Positions 33,388 through 43,337 of a DNA stretch of 49,289 bases are shown here, piece by piece. The position numbers and the translations under genes are program-made. The stretch spans positions 1 to 49,289 of the forward strand of contig JASBUL010000073.1 in assembly GCA_030147945.1 (NCBI GenBank), given 5' to 3'. How positions within the stretch are numbered: the first letter of the stretch is position 1; every line of letters begins with the position of its first letter. The stretch is from Oceanococcus sp. GTDB lineage: Bacteria > Pseudomonadota > Gammaproteobacteria > Nevskiales > Oceanococcaceae. Below the pieces are notes generated by a model, which had not been told where the DNA came from, ran no database searches, and saw only the letters and a program-made list of their open reading frames with translations.

Positions 33388-34691
33388 GGCGTGGCCGGTG
33401 GGAACAGATCGCCCACCGCGTCGTCGATCAGGGTGACCAGACGGTTGCCGTCGTGCAGGCCCATCTGTGCTTCGGCCCCGGCATTGGCCATGGATTCGAA
33501 CATCCATTCCTCGATGATCGGCTTGCTGCGATTCTCAAGTTCGTACCAGTAGGGCGTGACCGGCAACCGGCGCACGATCGCGATGTTGTCGAGGAACACC
33601 TGGGCGCGCGAGGGTGGCAGATCCGGATCAAGAAACGCCTCGCTTTGGGCGACCGAACGGCGCACCGGCACGATCCGTCCGCTGGCCGTCAGGCGACGCT
33701 GACCGGCTTCGCTCAGGGCATAGGCTACGAAGCGCGCGGCGGCATCATGCTGGGTGCTGGCGCGGCTCAGGCAGTAGGCATCGGCGTGCAGCAAGGTGGC
33801 AGCCTGCTTGTTGCGTGGCAGCGGGGCAACATCCCAGTCGAGCCCCTCAACGCTGCGCAGGGCCGTGGCGTAGCGCCGGCTTTGAATGATCATGCCCAGC
33901 CTGCCCTGTATGAAGCGCGCCTCGGGGCCCAGCGCGCGGCGTTGAGCCAGCGGTGGCATCACCCCAACTTCGGTGCGCAGACGTTTGGGGTACATCAGGC
34001 CGATCAAGGCTTTGTAATCGCGCAACATCAGGGCGCGGGGCTGCTCCAGCCGGTCCACGATGCGGCCCCCGGCCTGCCACACAAAGGGCGCCATGTGGAC
34101 CAGGTCGGGATCGAAATCCAGACCGAACACATCGGGTTGGCGATCGCTGTCGGTGTCGCGCGTCAGCGCCCTAGCAGCATCATGAAAAGCTTTCCAGCTC
34201 CAGTCATCGGCGGGCTCCTCAATCCCATAGCGTTGAAACAGCGCGCGGTTGTAGTACACCACCTGGGTCGAAATGTTCTGCGGCAGGCACAGCTGGGTGC
34301 CCTGATATTGGAAGGCTTCGAGTGCCGCGGGGTAGAAATCCTCGGGCTCAAAGCCGCCCTGCGCCGCCACGGCCGGCCCCAGGGGCTGCAACAGGTTCTT
34401 GCCCAGGAACTGACCGTAACGGCGGTAATTGATCAGAAACAGGTCCGGCGGGCTGCCCCCGGCAAACGCGGTGGCCAGCTGGGTGACATGCTCACGCTGG
34501 CGACCAATGGTGCGCAGGGACACCTCGATATCCGGGTTTTGCGCTTCGAATGCAGCGATCAGGTCACGATAGGCGCTGACCTCGACCGGATCGGCAACCA
34601 ATTGCAGGCGGATCTGTTGTCGGGTGGGTGTGTCGCCATCCGGCGAGGTGCAGCCGAGCAGGATCAAACTGAGCAGCATGATGAGGCGCAT
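33384..34691 (-). CDS. ABC extracellular solute-binding protein (family 1), lipid-anchored
   Basis: This 435-residue binding protein captures the substrate. It has a lipobox LILLGC (C14) followed by T, so it is probably lipid-anchored, less usual in Gram-negatives, where such proteins are mostly soluble. Fold marks are AFEAQNPDIEVSL, then GGSPPDLFLIN and a later WSWKAFHDAARAL, all typical of sugar-binding family 1. The ATG at 34691 (MRLIMLL) is chosen over an upstream ATG at 34781 because it begins the signal peptide. It overlaps the upstream permease stop by one base (TAATG) and the ATPase start by 4 bases. Which sugar or polyol it binds cannot be read from sequence. Confidence 0.9.
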   Translation of the reverse strand: MRLIMLLSLILLGCTSPDGDTPTRQQIRLQLVADPVEVSAYRDLIAAFEAQNPDIEVSLRTIGRQREHVTQLATAFAGGSPPDLFLINYRRYGQFLGKNLLQPLGPAVAAQGGFEPEDFYPAALEAFQYQGTQLCLPQNISTQVVYYNRALFQRYGIEEPADDWSWKAFHDAARALTRDTDSDRQPDVFGLDFDPDLVHMAPFVWQAGGRIVDRLEQPRALMLRDYKALIGLMYPKRLRTEVGVMPPLAQRRALGPEARFIQGRLGMIIQSRRYATALRSVEGLDWDVAPLPRNKQAATLLHADAYCLSRASTQHDAAARFVAYALSEAGQRRLTASGRIVPVRRSVAQSEAFLDPDLPPSRAQVFLDNIAIVRRLPVTPYWYELENRSKPIIEEWMFESMANAGAEAQMGLHDGNRLVTLIDDAVGDLFPPATP

Positions 34692-35488
34692 TAGCGACTC
34701 TCCTGGGATTTGAGCCATGGCAACATGGCCACAAGAAAAAACAGGATGGGCAGGATCAGCCAGACCGCACCGGCCATCCACACCGACAGCTCGCCCTGAC
34801 CAAGCACTTCAAGGCCATGCAGGGCCAGTGGTGCGGTGGTGACGGCGCCGCTGCGCAGGTAGATCAGCGGGTCCAGCGCATTGCCCCAAAACGCGGCAAA
34901 ACTGAGAAACGCTACAGCCAGGGTGGCCCCGCGCAGCTGCGGTAGCACCACCTGCCACCACAGGCCGATCAGACCCAGACCTTCCAGGCGTGCCGCCTCC
35001 AGTTGGGCCATGGGGATGTGACGCAGCGAATAGAGATAGAGCAGGATCAACAGCGGTCCACCACCCAGCAGGGCCGGCGCCAGCAATGGAAGCGGTGTGT
35101 CCTGCAAACCCAGTGCGTTGAACAGCAGAAAGCGCGGCAGCCACAGTGCGGTGTAGGGCACGGATGCGGCCAGCACCAGGGCCGTGATGAACAGGCGTCG
35201 GGGTAGCGGGCGGCTGAGATGAATGGCCAGTGCGCTGAGCGAGGCCACCGCCACCGAGAGCAGCATGCCGGACAGCGCAATCAGTAGCGACCAGCCTAGC
35301 GCCGGTCCCATCCCGGCCAACGACCACGCGCGTTGCAGGGACGCCAGGCTAGGGGTGTCAGGCCACCATTGTCCGGCGTGGGGTACGCTGCCGGGCGGGA
35401 ACAATGCGGCACACAGCAGCACAAACAGCGGCGCGGCCAGGGCCAGCGCAGGCATGATTTTCAGACATGTCGAGAGCAAGCCGTGCAT
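34691..35488 (-). CDS. ABC importer permease (MalG/UgpE type), first gene of operon
   Basis: This 265-residue permease has about six helices and the EAA loop LEAARLEGLGLIGLWWQVVL (about residues 160-180). It opens the leftward unit permease, binding protein, ATPase, permease. The ATG at 35488 is preferred to the longer frame to 35581, which has no hydrophobic start. No clear Shine-Dalgarno is seen; a TATTAT on the minus strand (35500-35505) may be the -10. It is divergent from the TonB-dependent receptor, with 126 bases between starts. That suggests joint control of outer- and inner-membrane uptake of one nutrient. Confidence 0.88.
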   Translation of the reverse strand: MHGLLSTCLKIMPALALAAPLFVLLCAALFPPGSVPHAGQWWPDTPSLASLQRAWSLAGMGPALGWSLLIALSGMLLSVAVASLSALAIHLSRPLPRRLFITALVLAASVPYTALWLPRFLLFNALGLQDTPLPLLAPALLGGGPLLILLYLYSLRHIPMAQLEAARLEGLGLIGLWWQVVLPQLRGATLAVAFLSFAAFWGNALDPLIYLRSGAVTTAPLALHGLEVLGQGELSVWMAGAVWLILPILFFLVAMLPWLKSQESR

Positions 35489-35614
35489 CGGCCCATAATA
35501 CCTGCAACGCAGCGCGCGCCCGGCTTGCCGCGCTACCATCCGGGTCTCGTTCTGGCCTGGTTCAGGCTGCGGCAACGCCATGCTGGCGGGGTCAACAATC
35601 AGAGATCAAGTGTG

Positions 35615-38347
35615 ATGCGTGTGTTGAAAACCATTCTGTTGCCACTGTTGTTGGCTGTTGCGGCAGGCCCGGCCGGTGCACAGGATGATGCGGCGTCGCT
35701 GCAAAAGATGACCGTGACCGGTTCACGTCTGGACAACCTGCCGCTGACTTCACCGGTCACCGTGATCGGGCGTGAAGCTCTGCGCGCGTCCGGCGCCTTG
35801 AGCGTGGGCCGCTATCTGCAGGCGCTGCCGATGATGGCCGGTGCACCGCTCGGGACCACGGTGGGGGCGCGTGACAGCGGTGGTGGTTTTTCGCGCGGTA
35901 TCGAAACGGTTGAGCTGCGCGGCCTGGGCGCCAAGCGGACCCTGGTGCTGGTCAACGGGCGGCGTTTTGTGGCCGGCGGCAATGGCACGGCCGGCGTGGT
36001 TGATCTGGCCATGATTCCGCTGGCCATGGTCGAGCGTATCGAAATTCTGCGGCATGGCGCGTCGGTCGAGTACGGTGCCGATGCGGTGGCCGGTGTGGTC
36101 AACATCATCACCCATCAGGCTGATGAGGGCTTGCAGCTGCTGGCCGATGGGCGCAGCAGCGACCGTGGTGATGGCGAGGCTGCCACGCTCAGCGCGGTGT
36201 ATGGCGTCCGTCTGGGTTCCACGGCATTGAGTGTGGGCGCCGAATATTTCGACCAGCAACCGGTCAGCAAGGGTGACCGGGCGTTCTCACGCCAGCTGCT
36301 GACGGTGTCCGGGGAAGACAATACGATCGTCCCTGACGGCAGCTCGGCACCGCCGTATGGCAATTTTCGTTTGCCTTCCAGTGGTGAGCGTCTGACCTTG
36401 ATCGCCGGCCGCGACGGCGACGCCGCTGACGATTTCCGGCCCTGGATCAGCCAGGGTGAAGACAACGACCGCTTCAATTTCAATCCGTTTGAGGATCTGT
36501 TGCAGGAGGCCCGGCGCACATCGCTGTTTGCCCAGGTGCGCCATCCTGTGAGCGTGCAGACCAGCCTGTTCATGGAAGGTCTGTATCAGCAACGCGACAG
36601 CTTCACCCGCCTGGCGCCGCTGCCGTTTTTCACCAATCGCCTGGCCGGCGTGAGCGTCTCGCAGGACAACCTCTACAACCCGTTTGGCGAGACCATCAGC
36701 GATGCCCGGCGGCGTCTGGTCGAGGGCGGCGCGCGCGGATTTGCCCAGGACAACAGCGCCTGGCGCGTGGTTCTGGGCGCTGAAGGGCAGTGGCGTGCAT
36801 GGCGCTGGGATATGGCGCTGAGCCAGGCACGCAATCGTGTGCGCCAGAATCAGTACGGTGATCTGCTGGCGGACCGCGTGGCGCAGGCGCTGGGGCCGTC
36901 ATTTCGTGATGCGGCAGGCCAGGCCGTGTGTGGCACTGCGCAGGCACCGATTGCCGATTGTGTACCGCTGAATCTGTTCGGCGGGCCGGGTTCGATTACA
37001 CCCGCGATGCTGGCAGACAGTGGGCTGAGCCTGTTGAGCGATCATTTCGAGAATGAACAGGCGGTGCTCAGCCTCAATCTGGGCGGTCTGCTTGGTGCGT
37101 TGCCGGCGGGTCCGGTGGCTGTGGCCGCAGGTTACGAGTATCGCGATGAGCGTGCCCACGACATCCCGGATGCGCAGACTCAGGCGGGTAACACCACAGG
37201 CGCGGCGCGCCAGCCGACACGCGGCCGTTTCGACAGTCATGAGCTGTACGTCGAAGCCGGTTTGCCCTTGCTGTCGGACAACCGTCTGCATCTTGATCTG
37301 GGTGCCCGCGCGATCCGCTTTTCCAACTTCGATCATGAATGGGTTTTCGACAGCGCCCTGCAATTCATGCCGCAGCCTGATGTGGTCTTGCGGCTGTCTT
37401 ACAGCCAGGCTTTTCGGGCGCCGACCGTGGGTGAGCTCTTCGGCGGAACGGCGCAGTCCAATCCTGCCGTGGATGACCCCTGTGCTGACTTCAGCCAGCT
37501 GGAGCAGCGTGAAATCGATCTGTGCGTGGGGCAGGGCGTGCCGGCCGACGGCAGCTTTGATCAAAGTGGCAATGAAACCCCGCAGCTGGGTGGCGGCAAC
37601 CCGGCGCTGGCCCCCGAACAGGCCGATGTGATCAGCGCCGGCGTGAGCTGGTCGCCACAGGCGTGGCCGGGGCTGCTCGTCAGTCTGGATATCTACGACA
37701 TCCGCATCGATAACGGTATCGCCGCGCTCGGGGCCAACACGCTGCTCGACCAGTGTCTGGCCACCGGTGAGGCCAATTTCTGCCAGCGCATTGAGCGCGA
37801 TGCGCAGGGCAATATCGTTCAGGTGCGGGCTGAGCTGCAGAACATCGCCAGCGAACGGGCGCGCGGCATTGATCTGGACATGAGCTACAGCATGGCGCTG
37901 GCCGGTGGGCGGCTCAAGCCACGTTTGCTGCTCAGTCATGTGCTGATGCGTGAGCTCAAGGCCTTCCCCAACGCCGCGCCGTTTGTCGGCGAGGGCGCCT
38001 ATGATGCGGACAGTTTTGGTGCCATCCCCCGCTGGAAGGGGCATTTGAGTCTGGCCTGGCAGGCCGAACATCTTTCGCTGGGTTACGCCGCGCAGTGGAT
38101 TGGCCGCCTGCGCGAGCGCGGTGGGGAAATTTTCCCCGGCACCAGTAACCGGGTGTCCGACCGCGTGTACCACGACCTGCATGCAGGCTGGGCCTTCGAT
38201 GAGCGCGCAAGCCTGAGTGTGGGGGTGGACAACCTGCTTGATCGTGATCCGCCGTTTCTGGCCAATGGCGACGTGGCCAACACCGATGTCTCGACCTATC
38301 GCTTGCTCGGGCGCACCCTGCGCGTGCAGCTGAGCTATCAGCTTTAG
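35615..38347 (+). CDS. TonB-dependent outer-membrane receptor
   Basis: This 910-residue receptor takes up a scarce nutrient across the outer membrane using TonB energy. The signal peptide ends AGPAGAQ; a TonB-box-like KMTVTGSRL follows, then the plug (ETVELRGLGAKRTLVLVNGR, VERIEILRHGASVEYG) and a 22-strand barrel ending VQLSYQL. The plug resembles receptors of the iron/vitamin/carbohydrate group without a clear siderophore sign. The start is the ATG at 35615; a longer open frame begins earlier but lacks a signal peptide. It shares a 126-base region with the divergent ABC importer, so they may form one uptake route. Substrate unknown. Confidence 0.9.
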   Translation: MRVLKTILLPLLLAVAAGPAGAQDDAASLQKMTVTGSRLDNLPLTSPVTVIGREALRASGALSVGRYLQALPMMAGAPLGTTVGARDSGGGFSRGIETVELRGLGAKRTLVLVNGRRFVAGGNGTAGVVDLAMIPLAMVERIEILRHGASVEYGADAVAGVVNIITHQADEGLQLLADGRSSDRGDGEAATLSAVYGVRLGSTALSVGAEYFDQQPVSKGDRAFSRQLLTVSGEDNTIVPDGSSAPPYGNFRLPSSGERLTLIAGRDGDAADDFRPWISQGEDNDRFNFNPFEDLLQEARRTSLFAQVRHPVSVQTSLFMEGLYQQRDSFTRLAPLPFFTNRLAGVSVSQDNLYNPFGETISDARRRLVEGGARGFAQDNSAWRVVLGAEGQWRAWRWDMALSQARNRVRQNQYGDLLADRVAQALGPSFRDAAGQAVCGTAQAPIADCVPLNLFGGPGSITPAMLADSGLSLLSDHFENEQAVLSLNLGGLLGALPAGPVAVAAGYEYRDERAHDIPDAQTQAGNTTGAARQPTRGRFDSHELYVEAGLPLLSDNRLHLDLGARAIRFSNFDHEWVFDSALQFMPQPDVVLRLSYSQAFRAPTVGELFGGTAQSNPAVDDPCADFSQLEQREIDLCVGQGVPADGSFDQSGNETPQLGGGNPALAPEQADVISAGVSWSPQAWPGLLVSLDIYDIRIDNGIAALGANTLLDQCLATGEANFCQRIERDAQGNIVQVRAELQNIASERARGIDLDMSYSMALAGGRLKPRLLLSHVLMRELKAFPNAAPFVGEGAYDADSFGAIPRWKGHLSLAWQAEHLSLGYAAQWIGRLRERGGEIFPGTSNRVSDRVYHDLHAGWAFDERASLSVGVDNLLDRDPPFLANGDVANTDVSTYRLLGRTLRVQLSYQL

Positions 38348-38402
38348 GCTGGGCCTTGGCCCGCCTTTTGCATCGTCAACATGCTGTTTACCGGCCGGGA
38401 CA

Positions 38403-38429
38403 TGCACGGCTGTCGGTGGCGGCCGTGCA
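38403..38429. other. Hairpin downstream of the TonB-dependent receptor
   Basis: TGCACGGC (38403-38410) can pair with GCCGTGCA (38422-38429). A second small hairpin GCACC-GAAT-GGTGC lies at 38460-38473. Neither has a T run, so I do not call a terminator. The 231-base gap to the next gene (38348-38578) otherwise shows no gene. AAAGG (38565-38569) near its end is the likely ribosome-binding site of the next protein. Confidence 0.35.
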
Positions 38430-38578
38430 ACCGTTTGACGGCATGATCACGAGCCGACGGCACCGAATGGTGCGCTCGTGCGTGTTACCGGTTTGTATCC
38501 GGAATTCCAAGAACAGGGTTTGATGATGCGAAGGGCCAAGGCAGGCCGACGCGCCGTCAACCGTAAAGGCTTATTACC

Positions 38579-41578
38579 ATGAGAAACTCCGTTTTCGCGG
38601 CCGGCGCCGTGGCTGTTTTGGCCTCTGCGCTTTTCTATGTCCAATCCGACGATCCGCAGGCCAGCTGCCCGACGGGTTACACCCTGACCAACACCGCCGA
38701 CTACGCGCGCGAGTTTCAGCCGGGCCTGAGCAAAAGCCGGATTGCCGCGCTGAACGCCGAATATGGCGAGCAGATCTGCTTGAATTCCAAACATCCGGAA
38801 CCGATGGCCGAGGTGCTTGCCGTCAACGGCGTGCTGACCCAGGGGGTTGGCGCCGTACCGCAGGGTGCGTATCGCGCAGCGCTGGCGCAAAAGGCCAAGC
38901 TGGCCGAAGCCAAAGCTGATGTGGCTGGCAGCACCGGCACCTGGGCCGAGTACGGCCAGGGGCCGTTGCTGGACGACCCCGAACGCGGTGGTCTGGGGCT
39001 GGGCATCGTCACTTCGATGGGGCGTGTCGACAGCTTTGCCTACGATGAGCAGAACAAGCGTCTGTTCGCCCTGATCGGCACCGGCGGTGTGTGGATGAGC
39101 GAAGCCGACAGCGTGCGTGAACTGGGCGACATGTGGGTGCCGGTGGGTGACAATCTGCCCACACTGGTCAATGGCGCGGTCGAATGGACCACCGCCGGCG
39201 GCGGGCGTCTGATCGTGGTGTCCGGCGAACACCTGATGGGTGGCAACACCTATTCCGGCCTCGGCGCATTCTGGAGTGATGACCTGGGCCAGACCTGGCA
39301 TCAGGCCGAGGGTGTGCCGGATGGCGCGCTGGGCTTCGAGGTGGCGGTTGATCGCGCCCAGCCCGAGATCGTGTACGTGGCCACCTCCAAAGGTCTGTTC
39401 CGCTCCACCGATGCCGGCAGCAGCTTCGTCAATGTGAATCTGCCGACCTCGCCCGAGTGCGCGGGTGTGACCGATTTCGGACCCTGCCAGTTCGCCAACT
39501 TCGTCACCGATGTGGTGGTCAAGGAACCGGGCGGCAGCACCGACGAAGCGGGTGGCGAGGTGCTTGCAGCGGTGGGTTATCGCGCCGGCCGTGCAACTTT
39601 TCCCGATGGTACGGTGCATTCACCCGGCAATGGTTTGTACCGATCCGCCAGCGGTGAGGTGGATACCTTCGCGCGTCTGGATGTGTCTGGCGACGGTCTG
39701 AGCAATATCGGCTTTGCCACCGAAGAACGTATCGGGCGTACCGAGCTGGGTATCGCCTACGGTCCGGGTCAGGATCACAACTATGTCTATGCCATCGTCG
39801 AGGACGCCGTGCTGTTCAACGGCGGGGTGCCGGTGCTGGATATTCCCGATGGTCTGGACCCCAAACCGGGGCTGCCGCTGTACCCGACCTCGCTCAACGG
39901 CTTGTACGTTTCGCCCGACTTCGGCGACACCTGGCTGCGCTTGGCGGATGACACCGAGATCGCGGCCAATCCGCTGTCCGGATCGTCGTTTGTGGCCTTG
40001 GCGGCCATCAATGCGCCGGGCGTGCAGGCCTGGTACAACCTGTGGATTCAGCCCGATCCCACGCGCCAGGATGCACAGGGCGTACCGACCCGGCTGAGCT
40101 TTGGTCTGGAAGAGGTGTGGCAGTCGCGCACCACCGATCTGATCGGCCAGAACGGTGTGGCCCAGATCGGCACCAATGATTACAACGTGATCGGCACCTA
40201 TTACGCCGGGGACTCCTGCCAGGCGGTCAGCCTGGGCCTGCCGATCTGCCCCACCACCTATCCGCCGACCACCGAAACCACCACCCATCCGGACCAGCAT
40301 GACGGCATCTACGTGCCGACCGAAGATGGCGGTGTGTGCCTGTTTGCCGGCAATGACGGCGGGGTTTACCGGCAGTGTGTTGGCGCTGGTGAGGAGATGA
40401 ACAACGCCGGTTGGGGGGATGGTGCCAATCAGGGCTTCAACACCCTGCTGCCCTACGGTCTGGCGGTGGCCCGCGACGGTCGCGTGTGGTTCGGCCTGCA
40501 GGACAACGGCTCTGGCTATGTTGATGGGCAGACCCGCGAGCATATCCAGAACCTGGGGGGGGACGGTTTCTTCGCCTCGGTTGATCCGGACAACAGCGAC
40601 TATGCCTGGGTCACCACCCAGAACGGCGGTCTGCGGGTGACCACCAATGGTGGCCTGAGCTATGCATCGGCCAGCCCGCCGATCAGCAGTCCGAGTTTTG
40701 CCAACTACTTTGTGATGGACCCCACCGACCCGCAGCATGTCATGACCGCCGGTCCGGAAGTGGTTGCCGTGACCGACGGTCCGGGCCTGAACTGGACCGA
40801 AGTGTTCAACCTGGGCAGCAACGCGCGCACCGGTAAAACCAATATCATGAGCACCATCCATCTCTACGATGGGCAGGCCTATGTCGGTTTCTGCGGTCCG
40901 TGTGATCTGATCAACAACTGGGACACCGGCATCCAGAACGGCATTGCAACCAATGTGGGCGGCGATGCTGCGCCGGTCAAAGGTGGCAGCGACGGTTGGC
41001 ACTTTGCTGCGGCTGAGGGTTTGCCCAATCGGTTCATCAGTTCAATCGAGATGGACGAAACCGATCCCAACATCATCTATGTGGCCCTGGCCGGATACGC
41101 CAACCGCACCTGGATTCCGCCGGGCTCCTACCTGGACCCCAACCAGGAACTGGGCGAAGGCAGCGTGTTTGTGTCCTACGATGCGGGCGAAAGCTTCAGC
41201 GACATCACCGGCAATTTGCCCAACGTGCATGCGCGCTGGATTCTCAAGCGTGGTCAGCAGTTGATCGTGGCCACCGACATCGGCGCCTTCATTTCCAGCG
41301 ATCTTGAGGGCAGCACCTGGGCACCGCTGGGCGAGGGGCTGCCGAATTCACCGATGACCATGATGCAGCTCAAACCGGGTGATCCGAACACCTTGTTCGT
41401 GTCGACCTTCGGGCGCGGTTTCTGGACCTATGCCTTCTCCGACGATGCCCTGCAAGAGCCGCAGGATCCGCAGTCGCCGACTGCTCCCGGTGTCAGCGCA
41501 AGCCGCGGCGGCAGCCTTGGCTGGCTGGGCTTGCTGGTGCTGTGCGCCGGGGCGGCTCGGCGCCGCCGGGTCGGCTAG
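38579..41578 (+). CDS. Secreted beta-propeller protein with Asp boxes and GlyGly-CTERM
   Basis: This 999-residue exported protein has a short signal peptide, then a linker to about residue 140, and repeated propeller blades with Asp boxes such as SDDLGQTW, STDAGSSF, SPDFGDTW and SYDAGESF. It resembles VPS10/sialidase-like propellers. The tail is SRGGSLGW, a hydrophobic helix and ARRRR (GG at 977-978), the GlyGly-CTERM pattern also seen in the protein at 6859-9936. It probably leaves by type II secretion and is processed at the GG site. Cys residues occur in the blades (GFCGPCDL), which could form disulfides. The enzymatic role is unknown; binding to glycans or proteins is a fair guess. Confidence 0.83.
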   Translation: MRNSVFAAGAVAVLASALFYVQSDDPQASCPTGYTLTNTADYAREFQPGLSKSRIAALNAEYGEQICLNSKHPEPMAEVLAVNGVLTQGVGAVPQGAYRAALAQKAKLAEAKADVAGSTGTWAEYGQGPLLDDPERGGLGLGIVTSMGRVDSFAYDEQNKRLFALIGTGGVWMSEADSVRELGDMWVPVGDNLPTLVNGAVEWTTAGGGRLIVVSGEHLMGGNTYSGLGAFWSDDLGQTWHQAEGVPDGALGFEVAVDRAQPEIVYVATSKGLFRSTDAGSSFVNVNLPTSPECAGVTDFGPCQFANFVTDVVVKEPGGSTDEAGGEVLAAVGYRAGRATFPDGTVHSPGNGLYRSASGEVDTFARLDVSGDGLSNIGFATEERIGRTELGIAYGPGQDHNYVYAIVEDAVLFNGGVPVLDIPDGLDPKPGLPLYPTSLNGLYVSPDFGDTWLRLADDTEIAANPLSGSSFVALAAINAPGVQAWYNLWIQPDPTRQDAQGVPTRLSFGLEEVWQSRTTDLIGQNGVAQIGTNDYNVIGTYYAGDSCQAVSLGLPICPTTYPPTTETTTHPDQHDGIYVPTEDGGVCLFAGNDGGVYRQCVGAGEEMNNAGWGDGANQGFNTLLPYGLAVARDGRVWFGLQDNGSGYVDGQTREHIQNLGGDGFFASVDPDNSDYAWVTTQNGGLRVTTNGGLSYASASPPISSPSFANYFVMDPTDPQHVMTAGPEVVAVTDGPGLNWTEVFNLGSNARTGKTNIMSTIHLYDGQAYVGFCGPCDLINNWDTGIQNGIATNVGGDAAPVKGGSDGWHFAAAEGLPNRFISSIEMDETDPNIIYVALAGYANRTWIPPGSYLDPNQELGEGSVFVSYDAGESFSDITGNLPNVHARWILKRGQQLIVATDIGAFISSDLEGSTWAPLGEGLPNSPMTMMQLKPGDPNTLFVSTFGRGFWTYAFSDDALQEPQDPQSPTAPGVSASRGGSLGWLGLLVLCAGAARRRRVG

Positions 41579-41624
41579 CGACACAGGCTCTGGTGCGCGC
41601 CGTACAGACGGTGCGCACCGGCGC

Positions 41625-43337
41625 TTAAGTCTCGCCAGCTGCGTGCGGCGGATGCGTGCAAGTGCGCAGCGGATCCATGGCGGGGCGGACAACCTCGGAT
41701 GACAGGTCCATCAGCCCGGCAATCAGGTCGAAAAGGTTGTCGTGGCTGAGTTTGAGTTCGCTCTGTCGGCTGACGCAGTGGTCGTCGAAATCGCTGCGGA
41801 ATTCCTCGGATAACCACATCAGCAGGGGCACTTTCTTCTGCGCGTTGGGCGCCAGAGGGTAGGGCAGCCCATGCAGATAAACCCCGTTTTCACCCAGGCT
41901 TTCGCCATGGTCGGAGACGTAAACCAGCGCACGCCGCCGCCCTGGCCAGCGCGCCTCCAGCTGCGCGATAAGCTGGGCGACCAGCTGGTCGGTCAGCAGG
42001 ATGGTGTTGTCGTAGGCGTTGACCACTTCGGCCTGTGCGCACAGGGTTGGTTGATCGCGTTCGCAGGCCGGGGCAAAGCCGGCGAAGTCCGGCGGCAACC
42101 TGCGGTGGTAGGCCGGGCCGTGGCTACCGAACTGATGCACCACGATGAGCTGTGAACGATCCGGATCCAGGGTCTCGAGCTGCTCCTGCACCCCAGGCAG
42201 CAGTGCCAGGTCGGTGCAGCCATGCAACGGACAGTCACGGCCATCGGCCTGTCGCTCCAGACTGGCGTGTTGCAGACGATCGCACACCCCTTTGCAGCCG
42301 CCATCATTGTCGGTCCAGCTGATCTGGGCGCCTGCCCGGGCCAGAATGTCGAGCAGGTTGTCCTGATGATGGGCGCGTCGCGCATCCCAGTTGTCACGAC
42401 CCAGTCTTGAGAACATGCACGGCAGGGACAGCGCCGTGTAGGTGCCACAGGCGGTGACATCGGCAAAGCTGAAGACGTCCTGGCGGGCGGACAACTGCGG
42501 TGTGGTGTCACGCGGATAGCCATTGAGGCCGAAATGATCGGCGCGGGCGGTTTCACCCACCACCAGGATGAGCGTGCGCGGAGCACCGTCCAGCCTGGCG
42601 TCGCTGCCAATTTCCAGCCATTGCGGTGGTGCGTTGTGATGCAACAGATGCTGCCAGGCGCTGCGCAGCGCCGAAACCATCGGAAACACCGGATTGACGT
42701 AGAGGCGCACCTCACGATGCTCGCGGCCCCAGAATGACAGGGTCTGGTAGTGCCCTAAAACCCAGCCCAGGCATGTGGTCAGCAGCAAGCTGATCAAGAT
42801 CAGGCGACGCGCCACCGCCCGCACCGCTGTGCCGTAATCCATGTGCAGGCGGCTGAGCGCCAGGGTCGGCAGGACGCCCCACACCATCCACTGGTTGAAC
42901 AGATCACGACTCAGCAACTCGACCGTTTCACCCACGGTGGTTTGCAGCATGTTGCCGATCATGGCCTGGTCGATGACGCTGTCGTATCGGTCCATGAAGT
43001 AGGCGTTCAGCGGGGACAGCAGCAGGGCCAGCCCGAGGGCCGGCTTGAGCAGGCGATGCAGGCCCAGCAGCCCGATCAGCAGCACGCTGAGTGTCAAATG
43101 GGTCAGCGCGACACTGCAGCTGATCAGCCGCGCCTGTGCAGCGGGCAGCGCGCTGAGCGCGTCACTGGTATGCAGCCAGAAGGCATTGTTCTGGGTCAGG
43201 CACAGATACACACAGACCACCAGCAGTAAAACATTGGGGCGTGCCAGCCAGCGCTGCAGAGGCGTCATGACGCGGCTCACAGCCGAAACCTGAACCGTGG
43301 CCAATGGGGCCGACGCCTGGGCCAGTGTTGAAGCCAT
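41625..43337 (-). CDS. eptA: Lipid A phosphoethanolamine transferase, EptA/MCR family
   Basis: This 570-residue inner-membrane enzyme moves phosphoethanolamine to lipid A, lowering surface charge and polymyxin binding. An N-terminal membrane part of about five helices (residues 33-200) is followed by an alkaline-phosphatase-type domain. Conserved sites are visible: E262 in VVGETARADHF, the nucleophile T299 in ACGTYTALSLPCMFS, and SDHGESLGENG with the Asp-His zinc ligands. Cysteines for the family disulfides are present. It is the last gene of a three-gene operon; its ATG overlaps the Omp85 stop by 1 base (TGATG). The divergent two-component system may control it, as PmrAB does for EptA elsewhere. 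The exact lipid target is inferred. Confidence 0.9.
   Translation of the reverse strand: MASTLAQASAPLATVQVSAVSRVMTPLQRWLARPNVLLLVVCVYLCLTQNNAFWLHTSDALSALPAAQARLISCSVALTHLTLSVLLIGLLGLHRLLKPALGLALLLSPLNAYFMDRYDSVIDQAMIGNMLQTTVGETVELLSRDLFNQWMVWGVLPTLALSRLHMDYGTAVRAVARRLILISLLLTTCLGWVLGHYQTLSFWGREHREVRLYVNPVFPMVSALRSAWQHLLHHNAPPQWLEIGSDARLDGAPRTLILVVGETARADHFGLNGYPRDTTPQLSARQDVFSFADVTACGTYTALSLPCMFSRLGRDNWDARRAHHQDNLLDILARAGAQISWTDNDGGCKGVCDRLQHASLERQADGRDCPLHGCTDLALLPGVQEQLETLDPDRSQLIVVHQFGSHGPAYHRRLPPDFAGFAPACERDQPTLCAQAEVVNAYDNTILLTDQLVAQLIAQLEARWPGRRRALVYVSDHGESLGENGVYLHGLPYPLAPNAQKKVPLLMWLSEEFRSDFDDHCVSRQSELKLSHDNLFDLIAGLMDLSSEVVRPAMDPLRTCTHPPHAAGET

Noticed and set aside
36899..38407. A minus-strand open frame opposite the TonB-dependent receptor
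   Set aside because: It is antisense to a well-supported receptor and has no recognisable motif.
41592..41619. A hairpin (GGTGCGC / GCGCACC) between convergent genes as a terminator
   Set aside because: The stem is good but there is no T run on either strand. It may still slow polymerase, but I do not call it.
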